Shown here piece after piece: positions 1 to 12,289 of a stretch of DNA of 64,000 nucleotides. A model generated the notes under the pieces. That model was not told the DNA's origin, made no database searches, and worked only from the letters and a program-made list of their open reading frames with translations. This DNA comes from Aquanectria penicillioides (lineage: Eukaryota; Ascomycota; Sordariomycetes; Hypocreales; Nectriaceae). The position numbers and the translations under genes are program-made. Position 1 is the stretch's first letter. Every line of letters starts with the position of its first letter. The DNA lies in contig PYIU01000005.1 of assembly GCA_003415625.1 (NCBI GenBank), forward strand, positions 997,001-1,061,000, given 5' to 3'.

Positions 1-874
1 ATAGAGTCACCACCTTATAGAGAGTTATTCAATCAAGACGAAGTGAACACAACCAAACCTTGCGGTTCCAGTTTGAACATGCCATGATTGTGATTGTGAT
101 GACGGGGTATCCGCCTTGTGTACGCATGAATCCAATAACTCCAGCACTAGGACCAACGACGACATCAACATGTGAAGATGACTCAATTGCTTGAGGGACT
201 CATTTCTTTGCATAAAGGGCTCGAGCATCCGGCCCCGGGTGTCCGCTATGCCAGCCTTGCCCGTGTGCACAGGCTCGCCGGTGTCGTGTGCTCCACAGCC
301 AAGGCCCGGTCCACATAATGCGGAGAAGCAAAAAACCGCTGCGGGGTGGCTTCCGAGGTGCTGAAGCAACGAGGTTTTTTTTAGAGGGGCCGATGGTCGG
401 TCGGGAGGAGACGCCGAATAAGTGTGTGGCTGGAAAGGAGAACCGGCAAAACAAAGAGAAGAAAAAAACAAAATGTGGTGGTGTAGGTGGGTGGCATCGG
501 TCTGGATTGAGTTTGGACCCGGCTATGTTTGGCTTGCAGCCGGCCGTTTCCATGAAGAAATTCGGGGAGATGCGAGTGTGACGCACACACCTTTTTCCCC
601 ACGGTGAATGGATTGGTAGACGGCTCGGTGTGGTGACGGGCTCCGGGGATCCTTCGGCATGTCTGGCCTCGATTTGCGATGACGATTGAATAGGAGTCTC
701 GATTGATTGAGACCTGTCTTCATCTTTCGCCTCTATTTGGCCCAATGGGGGAATCTGTCTAGGTAGGTACCTAGGTATGGAGAGCGCATCTCGGGTGTGG
801 TACACAGTTGGAGATGCTGCATGCCGCACTCCACCAACCAGCCATCTCCAAAAAACCATTACACATAAACCTTG
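1..874. other. no gene recognised (window edge)
   Basis: Several short open frames exist on both strands, but none has a recognisable domain or paired splice signals. A palindromic CCTAGGTA-type motif cluster lies at 758-777. It is probably the 3' flank of the minus-strand gene that ends at 875. Confidence 0.4.
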
Positions 875-1858
875 TTAGGACAATCCCAATGCTCTATATG
901 CACCATCTACCTCGAACCCGTTGCGCAGCCGTCTCTGAGCCGTGCCCAACAAGTCACTGCAGAAGCCTGCCAAAACGTTCCCACCCAGCGTGCCCTCATT
1001 CCTCACCTCCCATTCCCCGGCCGCTCTGGCAACGACATGCCAGAGCACGCTCGCTTGCCTCTTGATCTTTTCCTCGCTCCCTTCCCAACCGAAGGTATGG
1101 TACACTTGCGTCACTGTTTCGGCGCATCTTCGAGATGCGCATATGCAAGATTCCCCTAGAGCACGGCTCTTGGACTCAGGCTTGAGCTCCGGGCGTGGCT
1201 GTAGGATCTCATCGCGCAGGGCAGTCAAGACCTGGTGCTCCTTTACGGCGCGCGCAACCCTGTCGTTGTGGTCTTGGACGAGGACGTCCGTTTCGTATAC
1301 TTCTGGAGCCGCGAAGCCGGCGTCAAAGTCGTCAGCGTACTACGCCACGAGCGCAAGGTCGAGCTGAGCGCGGCAGATTTGCAGGTGCAGGCGACTTAGA
1401 ACGACGTCCCTCAAGAGCATTAGAAAGGGCTCGGTGGCGAAAGGGTCGCATGTATGGTCGGGGACATGGGGTGTAGTGCTGTATGCAAGGTGCAAGTCCC
1501 AAACACGTAGGAGGACCCGCAATGATAGTTCTCCAAACTTGCAAACAAGATCAACCGGCATGCCGTGAACCCGCTCTGCAGCTTCGTCGTCGTTGTAAGC
1601 TGCATATATCTCCCTGCAGATGGGAATAACAGCGGTTTGAAGGCCATTGCTGTTGAGATCGGATATGTTTCTAAGCGCGTCCCATATCAAGGTCTGGTGG
1701 CTAGGGACGTGCTGCAGGCGCAGTGGGAAGGGCTTATCGGAGGCAAAAATGCCCTCACTGTCGACAATCTGGGTTGGAAACCAGGGCGGAGGGCAGGTGA
1801 CTAGGTTTGTAGGGAGAGAGTATGGTGGTGCCATGGCATCGGTGATAAGTTTTGGCAA
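875..1858 (-). pseudogene. unknown protein, frame interrupted by in-frame TAG
   Basis: A 328-codon minus-strand frame runs from ATG at 1858 to TAA at 875-877 and is interrupted once by TAG at 1340-1342. The 172-residue upstream part and the downstream part stay in the same frame, and both have protein-like composition (for example ICREIYAAYNDDEAAERVHG before the stop and YADDFDAGFAAPE straight after it). No domain was recognised. I tested a small intron: a GTAGTA..CCAG candidate is only 41 nt and shifts the frame. So this is either a nonsense mutation (pseudogene or truncated 172-residue protein) or a base-call error. Unlike the other breaks in the window it is not a single-base indel. It is followed on the same strand by no recognised gene; dynactin p25 lies upstream. 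Confidence 0.5.
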
Positions 1859-2506
1859 ACGCGTGATAGGATGAGTGACTGAGATCGTGTGAGGCGTATG
1901 AACGAACTAACTAAGTGGAAGTGGAACTTATGTTCAAGAAAAAGAGAGCTAGGCAATCGAAATTGAATGAATCAATGGGTAAACAGAACATTGCATGAAA
2001 AACTGACAATGGATTCGGCTCGGTTGAATTCAATCACAGTCCCCTACAAACAATCTAAGGGCATCACCGTTACCCATTGACAAACAGGGCTGGTATCTAC
2101 ACAAAATTTGATAGTCAATTCTAAAGACGAAGCAAAGGGTATCATTAAACTCCGCATACAGCTTTTGATATCATGACGGTGTCTATCATCGCATATCCTT
2201 CATCGACATGCACCCCTGACACGAGTCGCCCGTTGAGGACTTCGTGAGTGCCTGAACTTTCTATGCCTCTTCGCAGCTCGTACTCTCAATTCCCGAGCGC
2301 ATTTCTTCCGCAATTGCTCCAACTCTACTATGGACGTAACCACTTTGCCGCCCTCGGGTCCCTATTGTTGTGGCGATTGCTGAAGCTTCACCAGGCCTGC
2401 AACTTCCCCAAAAAGGGTTGCTCCTGATGTACCTTTTAGTGCATGGGATGGTGGGCCAGAATATGACCCCTTTATGTGTTTGATCAACCGAGATCATCTT
2501 GTGCCT
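1859..2506. other. intergenic, nothing recognised
   Basis: This stretch separates the 5' end of the unknown minus-strand gene from the 3' end of the dynactin p25 gene. It has mixed composition and no supported gene or repeat. Confidence 0.4.
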
Positions 2507-3186
2507 TCACATCGTAGGCGCCTGAGGGTTGTTGCCCACAGATTTGTACAGGTCGCGCAACTCGAATTCGTCATGTCCTCCCTCGGGTATCTCTCCCACC
2601 ACTCTCGCAGGCTGACCTCCAACGATTGAGAAGCTGGGAATCACCATGCCCGGCGGCACCACCGACCCATCTAGGACCTTGACGTAGTCCTTGATGATGG
2701 CAAACTCGCCCACGGAGCATTCCTGGCCGATGTGGACATGGTTTCCGATGCTTCCCGCCTGCACGATGGTCTTTTGCCCCACAAAGACGTGGTCGCCCAT
2801 TCGCAGCGGCATGAACGTGTACGCGCCCTTGTACATGCGGCCCGGCGGGCGCAGGAGAGCTCCTCGCGCGAGGAAGCAGTAGCGGCCGATGGAGACGGCG
2901 GTGGTGTTGGCGGGCGCTCCGCTGGAGGAGGTCGAGGACGAGGAGGGGACGGTGCGGCCGAGGTCGCCGCGGATCATGACTTCGGGCTGGATCACCGTCT
3001 TGCCGCCGAGGACGATGTTCTGGGTGCCGACGAGGATGGCCTTGCGGGAGACTTTGTTGCCCGTGTCCTGCGCGGTGAGAGATGGCGTCAGTCTTGAAGG
3101 CCTGTGCAGTGGGTGCTGGGAGGGAGTGGAATTGGAGTGCGACTTACGGTCTCGATGTAGTCGCCTCTGGGGGCGCGGCGCGACAT
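2507..3186 (-). CDS. DCTN5: dynactin subunit 5 (p25)
   Basis: This is the p25 component of the dynactin pointed-end complex, which helps dynein bind cargo such as early endosomes and supports hyphal nuclear distribution. There are two exons: 3148-3186 (MSRRAPRGDYIET) and 2507-3067, joined by an 80-nt intron with a GTAAGT donor and a CGCAG acceptor. Exon 2 opens with DTGNKVSRKAILVGTQNIVL, the conserved start of p25, and then shows hexapeptide-type left-handed beta-helix turns (MGDHVFVGQKTIVQAGSIG, HVHIGQECSVG). The predicted product is about 199 residues, near the family norm (182 in human). An S/T-rich loop of about 20 residues interrupts the early turns. The gene is divergent from the ankyrin gene at 3776. 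Confidence 0.93.
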
Positions 3187-3775
3187 GTTGGGCAACGGGC
3201 GAGGAAGAGTTGAAGCTCGAGATCAGTTGGAGGCGGGCCGGAACGAGAGATTCACCAAAGCTCGGCCCCTGGAAGTGATGCTGGCGGCCCGAAAGCTTGA
3301 TGGGTGGGGCCGGATTTCACTCCGCAGAACCCATTGATTACGGGCGATGTCCCTGGGAGATCTCACTTGTAGAACATCTCGACTATTCTTGCATCTATCT
3401 GGCTTTGTTCTGACAAACTTGAACTGAAAATCTCACAAAGACTCGAGATTTCAAGATATTGGACTGGATCAAATGATTTGGCTTTCTAAATATCTGGTTC
3501 AGGACTACAAGGCGTTCTCCAAATGCAGCGACAACAGATGGCGCAGGGGTAGTACATAGACACTGCCACAACTAGGTTGGCAATTGATTGGCTGCCCATT
3601 GAACATCAGCCTCGTGGACATGCGGACCATGTATTTTTTGGGCTTCAGCATTGATAAAACCCTCCCTCGCACTATCTACGACTTGGAGTCTCATCGAGTG
3701 TTACATAGCATAGCGGCACGGTGACCGTGACCGTGGCTATCCGAACTGCGCCGCGACCACTTCGTAACCGGCCTA
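3187..3775. promoter_or_regulatory. shared upstream region, dynactin p25 / ankyrin gene
   Basis: This is a 589-bp divergent intergenic region. No TATA box or named element was recognised; it presumably holds both promoters. Confidence 0.4.
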
Positions 3776-6572
3776 ATGGACCCGTTGTCAACCATTGCCA
3801 GTGTAATCGCCCTCGCTCAAGGAGCGGCAGCGACAAAGCATTTGGTCAATTTGATCAAGGAAATCCCGGAGATTCAAAATGAGTACGAAGACCTTGGAAA
3901 AGAGGTATGGGCGAAGCCCCCAGGAGAGAGAAGCAAAAAATTAACTTTGGATGCTTGGACAGCTTATCGTGCTTGAGCATATGGTTAAATGCGCCTCTCC
4001 GGATTGTTCACAACATCCCGTTGTAGCTATTGTTGAGGCCAAGCTGAGAAAGCTTGTAGCTGAGCTGCGAGAAATCGAGAAGAAATGCTCACATGAGTCG
4101 ACCAGTAGTAGTCAGACCTCAAAGGCAAAAAGGCACAGGTGGATTCTTGAAGGAAACAAGATACAGAGACTCCTAAATAAAGCGTCTAGTGCGAAGCAGG
4201 ATCTGGGCGTGGTATTGGGACTTGGCCAACGGGATGCGATAATCCATCTTCTGCAAGAGTATGCCCCGATGGAGATGCAACTGGCCCTCAACTAACTGGA
4301 TTTGCTAGAACGAGTCAAATTAGAAAACACATCGAGGAATCCCTACTTCAACCGGGAGGAGGGGCGCAGCCATGGCTGGCGAATAATACAAAATTTGGAA
4401 ATTCAGGTAGAATCGAAGAGCTACCCGATGACGCGCAAACACGCGACAGACACATCAATCTTGAAGTTGATTTTCCCAACATCCCGCCTGAGCGGAGGTT
4501 CATCAAAGACCAAGCACAATATTACCACTCCTCTGACATAAACTCCGCGAGTTCTGGCAGAGAGAAACAGCACAGTGCATCATTACAGTTCTGGACGGGT
4601 GTCAAACCCATGGCGTTGACAAAGTGCCCGGAACGATGCCAGTGTCGATGCCACTTCAGACGGGGACGTGTGGAAACAACAAGATGGGTCAAACCTGTGT
4701 TGGGGTCATGGTGTCTAATAAGTTACCATGCACTGCCAGGACTGGTAGGAGACGCCTGCAACTCAGACTGTCGCGGGGACCTTGACCGGCATTTGACATT
4801 TGTGTATCGACCTCCGAGGTGGCTTGACAGCCTATGGCCGGAAGTTACCTTGAGCCTTCCATTACGGGCTCGAAACACCATTGCGAAGGACGATGCCATA
4901 TGGTTCTGCGCAGGGGATTCTCCAGAAGTGATGCGTAAATTTGTGAACCATTTGTTTCATTTTTTCCCGGACGATGCAGACAGGGATGGCGAAGGGCTCG
5001 TACAAGTGAGTGCCGTAATTTGCGTGACTCGTGTTGAGAATTCTCAGAGGCCTAACTATGGCATCGAGTAGTATGCTCTGAGGCGTCGTTTGTGGGATTT
5101 TCTCGAGTTGCTTCTGCTTGTGTTATGGAAGAATGTGCTTCCACGACAAGGCCTGCCTAAGTAAGTGACTACTATCCTGCCTACCTAGGTAGGTAGCTAC
5201 CTACCTGTAGGTACGACGGCTGACATTTCCCAGGGAGATCGCATTTGATGCAAACGACCTCTTGGAAAACCAGAAGCTCGATGATCGAGGAAAGTACTTG
5301 GTCAACCTAGCGAAATCATGGGCAAACGATGGTGAGGAAATTAAACGCACGCGACTGCACGAAGCTGTTTTGTCAGGAGACGACATTGACGGGCTCTTGT
5401 GTGAGCAGCCGTGGGCCATTGACGAACTTGACTATAGTGGATTGGCACCCATTCATCAGGCCGTACTTGGAGATAACGGCCCGGCTCTCCGGGCACTCAT
5501 CAGCGCAAATGCCAACGTTGATCAAGTGGCCTCCAGAGGCCAAACGCCGTTGATGTATGCAGTCTGCGAGGACAAACTCGAGTTTGTGAGATGTCTTCTC
5601 GCTTCTCAATGCTCCATCAACCTCCGATCTCATAGAGGCATGACTGCACTTCACTTGGCGGTGCCACATGGTACCCCGAGTGTCCTACAAGAATTGCTTT
5701 CGGCGGGAGCATCTGCGACCAAATTCGACCATGAAGGCTGCATGCCGCTGCACTATCTATCGTATTCTAATCAACCCGAAGAGGTTATCAAGGAAAAAGT
5801 TCGATTATTGATGGCCAAAAAGATTCGTCTCGAAACACAAGACGGCCATGGCAACACACCTACAATCCTGGCCATGCGCGAGAACAATCTGCCAGCCTTT
5901 CGTTGCCTGAAAGAAGCTGGAGGGTCTTTGCATAGCGCCGCGGCAACTTTTGGGAATATTTTGCATCTTGCTGCTGCTAGAGCTGGGGAAGAAATGCTGC
6001 GGTATCTGATAGACCAAAACCTCGAGGGTATAGATGTCGAATTTCTTGATAAGAACGAAGATGCACCCTGGGACGTGTTTGTCTGGGTAAGAGGGTTGCC
6101 ATTCTCGAAGGTAGGGAATGATCGACGTCCGAACCTGAGCGAGCAGCAGTTATTTGTGGAACTTTACCAAGGAATTCGGGATAGAAACCTCCAAAGTCAC
6201 ATAGCAAAGCTTGAACAGGTTGATGCAATGGTTACCCAGATGGACAAAAGCGGTGCCACTTACGTCTTGGACCCGTTGATCCAACAGATGGATGATTGGA
6301 ACCGAGACAATCTCCTGTTCGATTGCCTCGACGTTAGGCGATGCATTCATGAAGGTAACTGGGCCGTGGCCTCTGAGATTGTGGAGAAGAATCTGGAGGA
6401 CTTGAAGGCACAAATGCGACGGTCTCCTTGGGACCAGACATCACGGTGGGATCAGTCTTTTGACGTTGATGAGGCACATGGGTCTGTAAGCGAAGAGGTT
6501 GCGAACGAGGAGCAGGAGAATATAGCTTTGACGGACTTGGAAGCGGAATTTGAAGGGAGTGACGAGCCATAG
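3776..6572 (+). CDS. ankyrin-repeat protein with STAND-like N-terminal helical domain
   Basis: Five exons give about 849 residues: 3776-3904, 3963-4258, 4309-5005, 5072-5160 and 5234-6572. All introns are 50-73 nt with good signals (for example GTATGC..CTAAC..TAG and GTAAGT..CTGAC..CAG). The N-terminus (MDPLSTIASVIALAQGAAA) resembles the helical domain of fungal NACHT/STAND and Helo-like proteins. A Cys/His knot-like stretch CPERCQCRCH lies at about residue 248. Four to six ankyrin repeats span roughly residues 440-650 (for example GQTPLMYAVCEDKLEFVRCL and GMTALHLAVPHGTPSVLQEL), followed by a helical, acidic tail. There is no P-loop, so no NACHT ATPase is present. A role in non-self recognition is only inferred from the architecture; the family is large and largely uncharacterised. 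The reading frame is intact across all exons. Confidence 0.8.
5181..5215. repeat. CTACCTAGGTAG palindromic cluster in intron
   Basis: Overlapping copies of TACCTAGGTA/TAGGTAGC form a near-palindromic stretch inside intron 4 of the ankyrin gene. The same motif recurs at 758-777, 16395-16410, 30730-30740 and 36184-36206. Confidence 0.6.
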
Positions 6573-6648
6573 GGCCCACACGGTTGCAAAAAGATTGCCG
6601 ATGCCCAGGGCATTTACTTGTATGATACGATACAATACACGAGACACA

Positions 6649-6690
6649 TTGTTATTATTGTTGTTGTTGTCGTTGTTGTCGTCGTTGGTT
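6649..6690. repeat. TTG/TCG trinucleotide tract
   Basis: An imperfect (TTG)n/(TCG)n run starts about 75 bp after the ankyrin stop codon, in its likely 3' UTR. Confidence 0.7.
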
Positions 6691-7294
6691 GCAAGTACTC
6701 AATCAAAGATTGCGGATGCGTTCAATCGAACACAGCCATCCAGAATGGCCTGTCCGAATAGCGGTGGAAGTTTGGGAGCTCAGTCTGTCTGCCTTGTCAT
6801 TGTTGGATGCCAAGTTGGCACCAACAACACATTGGTTTGGCCGCGCGAACGGGCCAACACTAGATGAAAAAAAAAATGCATGAGAATCCTCTTTCAGAGC
6901 ACAGCCGTCTCAAGCACAGGCCGGATATGGCAATGACGAGGACAAAGTCCTGAGATGGACTCTGTCTAAGCCCCAACACGTCCCAACAGACGGGAAACAC
7001 CTTGCAAGACATGCATCAATGGGATGAGGGTTGAAACACCAACCATGCAGCACTGCCCATCTGCGAGCAGATACCAACCTGACTGACTACCTAACCAACA
7101 GGTCGGAACACGATATCCCCCTCATGCACAACTTGGATGGGGGGGCTTCCAAGATCCAACAAGACGCGGGATGATTGGGAATTCTGCGTTTGTCCATTTG
7201 GGGGCTTGGGAAAACTTAGGGTGGAGATGCACTGAGCATGGTTTGGCAGCTCGAACACAGAGGACCGACAGGCTGCTGCGGTGCAACTACGAAC

Positions 7295-7353
7295 TTCTCC
7301 TCTTCTCTCTCTCTCTCTCCCTCTATCCCTCTCTTTCTTTCGCCCTCTCCCGT
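7295..7353. repeat. CT-rich tract
   Basis: A (CT)n-type polypyrimidine stretch on the plus strand. Such tracts are common in fungal promoters, but no adjacent gene was found. Confidence 0.7.
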
Positions 7354-9058
7354 CATCCCAAATACGGGCCGGGTGTAACCCGGGAGAGAAAATAAATAAA
7401 TAAAAAAACTGGCCGAGCCAACTAGATCTGAGAAGCACAGGAAGCGAAGGGAACGTGGGTGATAGGGTGGCACGCTGAGGTATGATTGCTCACGAGCGGC
7501 GTTGAGGTTAATGAAATGAGGAGAGATGAGACAGGAAGGTGTCTGCGGCGATGTGACGGTTTGATCCCTCGCGCCAACTCCGTGGCGACGATAGTCTCAG
7601 TCTCACCGGTTTAGTGACGCTCACCGTTGTGACCATTATTTTATTATTATTGTTATTTTTTTATTGTATTATTTTTGCCATGTGCTAAGCTCACAACCTC
7701 CAAGGAAACCCGACGCACATACGGGGCACGTCGTGGCCTGTACGTACCAATGGGGCTGGTACTGCTACCCTGCCAAGCGCAGAGATGCATTCGGACCTAA
7801 TTAGCCCAGAATAAATCTCTCACCGTCCATCACGGGGCGGGGCAGGATGCGCATGGAGCATGGGGCATGGAGCGGAGAAGAGATTCAGAGAAGGGCGAGA
7901 GAGACAGCGGGGTGGAGATGGATGCCTTCAACGGTCGGTCCACTTCACTCTTTCTGGAATTTAACCCAAATTTAGAAACCCCCGTCGGTCGGGCACGCAC
8001 AGGCGCAGACGCCGTTCTATCCGACCAAAACTCCTCCAAGTCGAGCTTAGCCTGAGAGTCGTCGCCCGCCTGGTCCGCCTGGTCCGCCTAGCCCACCACT
8101 CAGCACCAACGGCCTCCCACCCTGGCCGTCCCGTGCCGCTCTTTGTCCCACGACGACGCCCTTCCGCTTGACTTTTTTGGGGGACTTTTTGGGAGGATAT
8201 GGTAGCTGGGGGCCCGCAAATGCAATCCACGCCTAGCCGAGGCCACGGGAACTTTGCTGTTGGCCCATTGGCATATGTCATATGCCGTATATGCCATGCC
8301 CTATGCCCATGACATGATGGCCCGTGGAGCTGCCGCTGCTGCGTGCGTTGGTAGCAGTGGCAGCAGTGGCATTGGTGGTGTTGGTGGTGTTGGTGGTGAC
8401 GATGGATGGTCGCGTTTGTTATCCGGCCTGCACGCTGCCATGTAGGCGCGCCCACCACCACCTGTGTGCTCGGCTGCCTCGTTTGCGATATTTAGCCCAC
8501 TTTACATCGACGTATGTAGCACTTCGTACGTGGTATGCATACATGCGCAATTAATCTCCCGAAGGGACATATGCAGCCGTGCGGAGTAGGTATAGCTCAG
8601 TCGAGCACACTCGGCAGCTTCCTAGAAGTGCTAGGGTTGCATGGAGTAGGGGGAGGGAGACAGAGAGAGCATGGGGAAAGGAAGGGGCTCGCATTCTCTC
8701 TCGCGCTCACACTCACTCGTCTCTCTGTGCTTCATCCGCCGTCGGCCTAACGTGGATGCTAGGAAGAATTGCTTTTCCCAGATGAAGCCAAAGTGGCGTA
8801 GTGGCGTCGTCCATTGCTCTGGTTTGTTGCAGTCGCGAAACAATCCATCAATTTGTTACATGGTCGACGCTCGCTTCAAATCTCGAGGGAAACGAGAAAC
8901 TTGTTCCCGTTCATTTCTTCCCCCAATTGCAGCTTGCAACATGCTGGCGTGAACCCCGTTCCTCTACCCGAACTCCCGTCCGCCCTGACCCCTCTCTCGA
9001 TGAGATCTTTGAAACCATTCGCTTTTTGCCTGTCTCTCTGCCTCTGCCTTGTGGGGTT

Positions 9059-9071
9059 GGGGGGGGGGGGG
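9059..9071. repeat. 13-base G run
   Basis: Uninterrupted G13. It is useful as a contrast to the short C/G runs in genes that appear one base too short. Confidence 0.85.
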
Positions 9072-9447
9072 CTGGTCCTAGCTCAGGATCCCGGCCGCAA
9101 CGTTTCCGAGTCGTCCAGAGAGGAGACGGCGGACGGCGGACGACCTCGCCGTCCAGGGATCTGGTATCCTTGCCTGCCTAGGATGGCCCTTAGGGTCCTA
9201 CTCCGTAGCTCCTGGGTCCTAGGGTCCATCCTGCCTGCTACCCCCCGGTGCGGTGAAGATTGTGAAATCGGAACATGTTTGCTGCTCTCTCGGGACGCCC
9301 GCCGCGAGACATTCCCAGTCTGGCGCCTTCCCGTGTCCTGTCTAGACTCGGACACCCGGACCTGGGGGCGACCAAAACCACAAATTACCACCCCTGTTGT
9401 GAATCTCCATCATCATCATCGTCATCCCCCGACCGGGTGGCAGGTGG

Positions 9448-9462
9448 GCGCGCGCGCGCGCG
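9448..9462. repeat. alternating CG tract
   Basis: A (GC)7-type alternating purine-pyrimidine run in the gene-poor region; potential Z-DNA former. Confidence 0.7.
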
Positions 9463-10046
9463 GGTGAGAACGAGTGTGCATGGGGTCGGGCCAGGAAAAA
9501 AAAAACATCTAGATGCCGAGAGTCTTGGCCTGGAGAATGCTGACCAAAGGCTTCTTGGCACAGGAGCCTCCTCGAGGAAGCCCTTCAGCAGGGCGGGCGC
9601 ACACACGCGCACGCGGAGGAGTCGCCTCCGTGTTGCTTCTTTTTCCGGTGTTGGTGGTGGATGGTTTGAGGGTGCAAGCGAGACAGGCTAAACCAACAGA
9701 TTTAGCAATCGTGTGTGTCCTAGAACGGAAGCCTTCCATTTAGAAGTATGACTGTCTCTCATGATGACACTGACAACTGACACCGACCCCCAACAGGAGG
9801 GTGGATGAGTAGGATTGGGACTTGGGAGAGCCGGGTGGGTGGTAGAAGGATTGCTCAGCAGCATCTTGATCAGAGGTCAGCACCAGCGTCGTCATCCCCA
9901 GCAAATCTGAGCCGGCAGCTTCATCTGCCGTCCGGGTCAGCGCGCCCCGGGGGGCTGCTGCTGCCAACTTACTGCTGCGCCAGCTGTTCAAGCAGGAGGC
10001 AAAGCTCGCAGCGCAGTCTGTGGGTGGTGAGAAAGTAGTGCGTCCA

Positions 10047-10109
10047 CGCCGCCGCCGCCGCCGCCGCCGTTGCTGTCACAGTCGCTGTCGCTGTCGCTGT
10101 CGCTGTCGC
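10047..10109. repeat. (CCG)n and (GTCGCT)n microsatellites
   Basis: A GCC triplet run (10047-10069) is followed by four to five GTCGCT hexamers (10081-10109). Confidence 0.8.
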
Positions 10110-11935
10110 CGCTCCCGTTGCTGCTGCTACGGCTATGGGCTGCTTGCTCGTGCTTGCTGCTGGCTGGTTGACCCAATGCATTGCGTGCGAGTAGGCGTTG
10201 ACCCGAGCTCGGCCATACATGCTTCATGCTCGTTTGTCTTTGCTTCTTACTCAGCTCCTCCATTGCATCAAACAAACAAACGACAACACACGCGTACATA
10301 CGTGCGCACATACATACCGACATATGTGCCTACACATACATTACATGACAGACTGTACAACCCACTAATTGCACCCACCCACATACATCGGGTGCATAAA
10401 CTACACGGGGGAAAAAACAAAAAAGAAAACGCAGAGGCACCAAATGCAAACTCCTCCAATCTCACTCACCCGTCCGCCTGCAACAACGGGAGAAAACATG
10501 ATGACGGGTGCGAGGCGAGGGGGACGGGAGGGGGGACGAGTAGATCAAACTGCAAATCACCACACGAGTGTTTGGACTAACAACTAAACAACCTAAACAA
10601 CCAGTTCGCTCACACCTGACACCGTCACACGGCGTCGAACATGTTGAGTTTGATCCCATTGACCCGTATTCCCTCCCGTTTCTGTTTTCTGTTTTCTGTT
10701 TCTGTTTTGGTTTTGCCTCGTCGTGCTTATTCTCCTGACTAAATCTCCAAGCTTGGCATAGTTTACAGGGTCCATTCCCATTGACTCTCGTGTTCCTGGC
10801 AAAAGGGACGAACGAAACCAAACAACCATGTCATTAGTTTAACGGCAACCGTGCCGAGGCGGCCAAAGCGGGCGGCCATCAGCCTGGCTTGGCCTCCATC
10901 GTGGCCCAAAGGTTTCTTTCTCTCTCACTTCTGCTGCTTGTTGAGTTCCCCATCGCGCTAGGGTCTCATCCAACGCGGCCGCCTCTCGGCTTGCATCCTC
11001 CCAGTCGGACGCCACGCTTTGCTCACGCTGGTTGTCCAAGCCCGATGCCCGACCCTGCTGCTGCTGCTGGCTGGCTGCCAGCCTCGTCGGCGTGTTTCCC
11101 CCACATCCTGGTCCCTGGTCCCCTTCTCTCACCTGTGCCTGTATGAGTGTGCGTCCGTGTGTTGTGGACAGCAGCACTACGGTACGTATCTTTTTTCCTT
11201 CTTTCTGGATTGTGTAGGCGTGTTTTTTTTTTCTTTCTGATTTTTCTCTTCGCTTCTGCTGCATGGCGCCACCGCCTCCCACACTTATTCGGGATAGCTT
11301 CTCTCTACGGAGGCATGTACGGAGGCATGCACAAGGTTGTCGGACACGCGGTCACCCTTGCTCGTGGGCCATATGCATGCTCGTTTTTTTTTTTCTTCCT
11401 CTTCTCCTTCTCCTTCACTCTCTCCCTGCCTTCTCACCAGCGTTCCAGGTGGTTGTTCTTTGGTCGCAGGAGATGCAAGCCCCCGTTCTTCCAAAGAGAC
11501 GTTGCTACGTGACCCGACATGTACGAATATGCGCAGCGGGTTTGTTGGCTATCTCGATCTTCTGGCGGCTCGGCCGCCGCCAAGATGGCCTTGGCTTAGT
11601 TGAGCGGCTGAGCTGAGTTGAGATCATCGCTTGGCCCGCGCCTCGTTTCTGTCATTTCTTTTCGTCCGTCACTGTCTCTTGTATAGTAGGCTCATCTCGA
11701 CCGGCATTGACAATGCGGGAAAACAACCTGTAAAGCCCCCGCTCTCGTACATGGCGTTCATTCTTCCACTACACTGCTCATCAAAGCAACCCATCGTCGT
11801 CGAACAGGTTCCTCTCTTCTCAATGGTGCAAACTCGTCCGATTGTCCAAATCAGTCAAATTGGAATTTTTAAAAAAGAAAGTCACCATTCTCACCGGCTG
11901 CTTACCTTCTTCTTCTGTGCCTGCACCCAGGATTA

Positions 11936-12058
11936 GCCACCCACACCCACTCACACCTACACTCACACACCCATACCGCACTTCTCACACAGACACACTC
12001 ACAGACACACTCACACTCACAGACACAGACACAGACACAGACACACACTCGCTCTCGT
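11936..12058. repeat. CA-rich (CACAGA)n-type microsatellite
   Basis: About 120 bp made almost entirely of CACA, CACT and CACAGA units on the plus strand. It lies about 470 bp upstream of the DUF3455 start codon. Confidence 0.8.
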
Positions 12059-12283
12059 CTCATACAGGCACCATCCTGGTCCAACTAAACTTGTCCTGAC
12101 CACCCTCCACTTTTTTGCTCTTGGGAAATTCCCCGCTTCTGCACATCACCACCACTGCGACCTTGCTGCGATTAAGCGCCCTGGTGGGCTCCTTGCCGTG
12201 ACCCCCCATCCACTCCCAATCCCTGCCCCTTGCGGTTATTATTAGCTTGCCGCCACCACGCCTTTGCCTTGCCGCGGCCTTCA

Positions 12284-12289
12284 TATATC
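12284..12289 (+). promoter_or_regulatory. possible TATA element for DUF3455 gene
   Basis: TATATC lies in a GC-rich surround about 240 bp before the ATG, followed by a C/T-rich stretch typical of a fungal transcript start. Confidence 0.35.

Noticed and set aside
200..859. 219-codon minus-strand open frame
   Set aside because: Overlaps other open frames, unusual composition, no recognisable motif.
8814..9467. Open frame with a signal-peptide-like MRSLKPFAFCLSLCLCL segment at 9001
   Set aside because: The hydrophobic run comes from a CT-rich tract and a G13 run; the rest is low-complexity Arg/Pro/His with no domain, intron signals or codon character of a gene.
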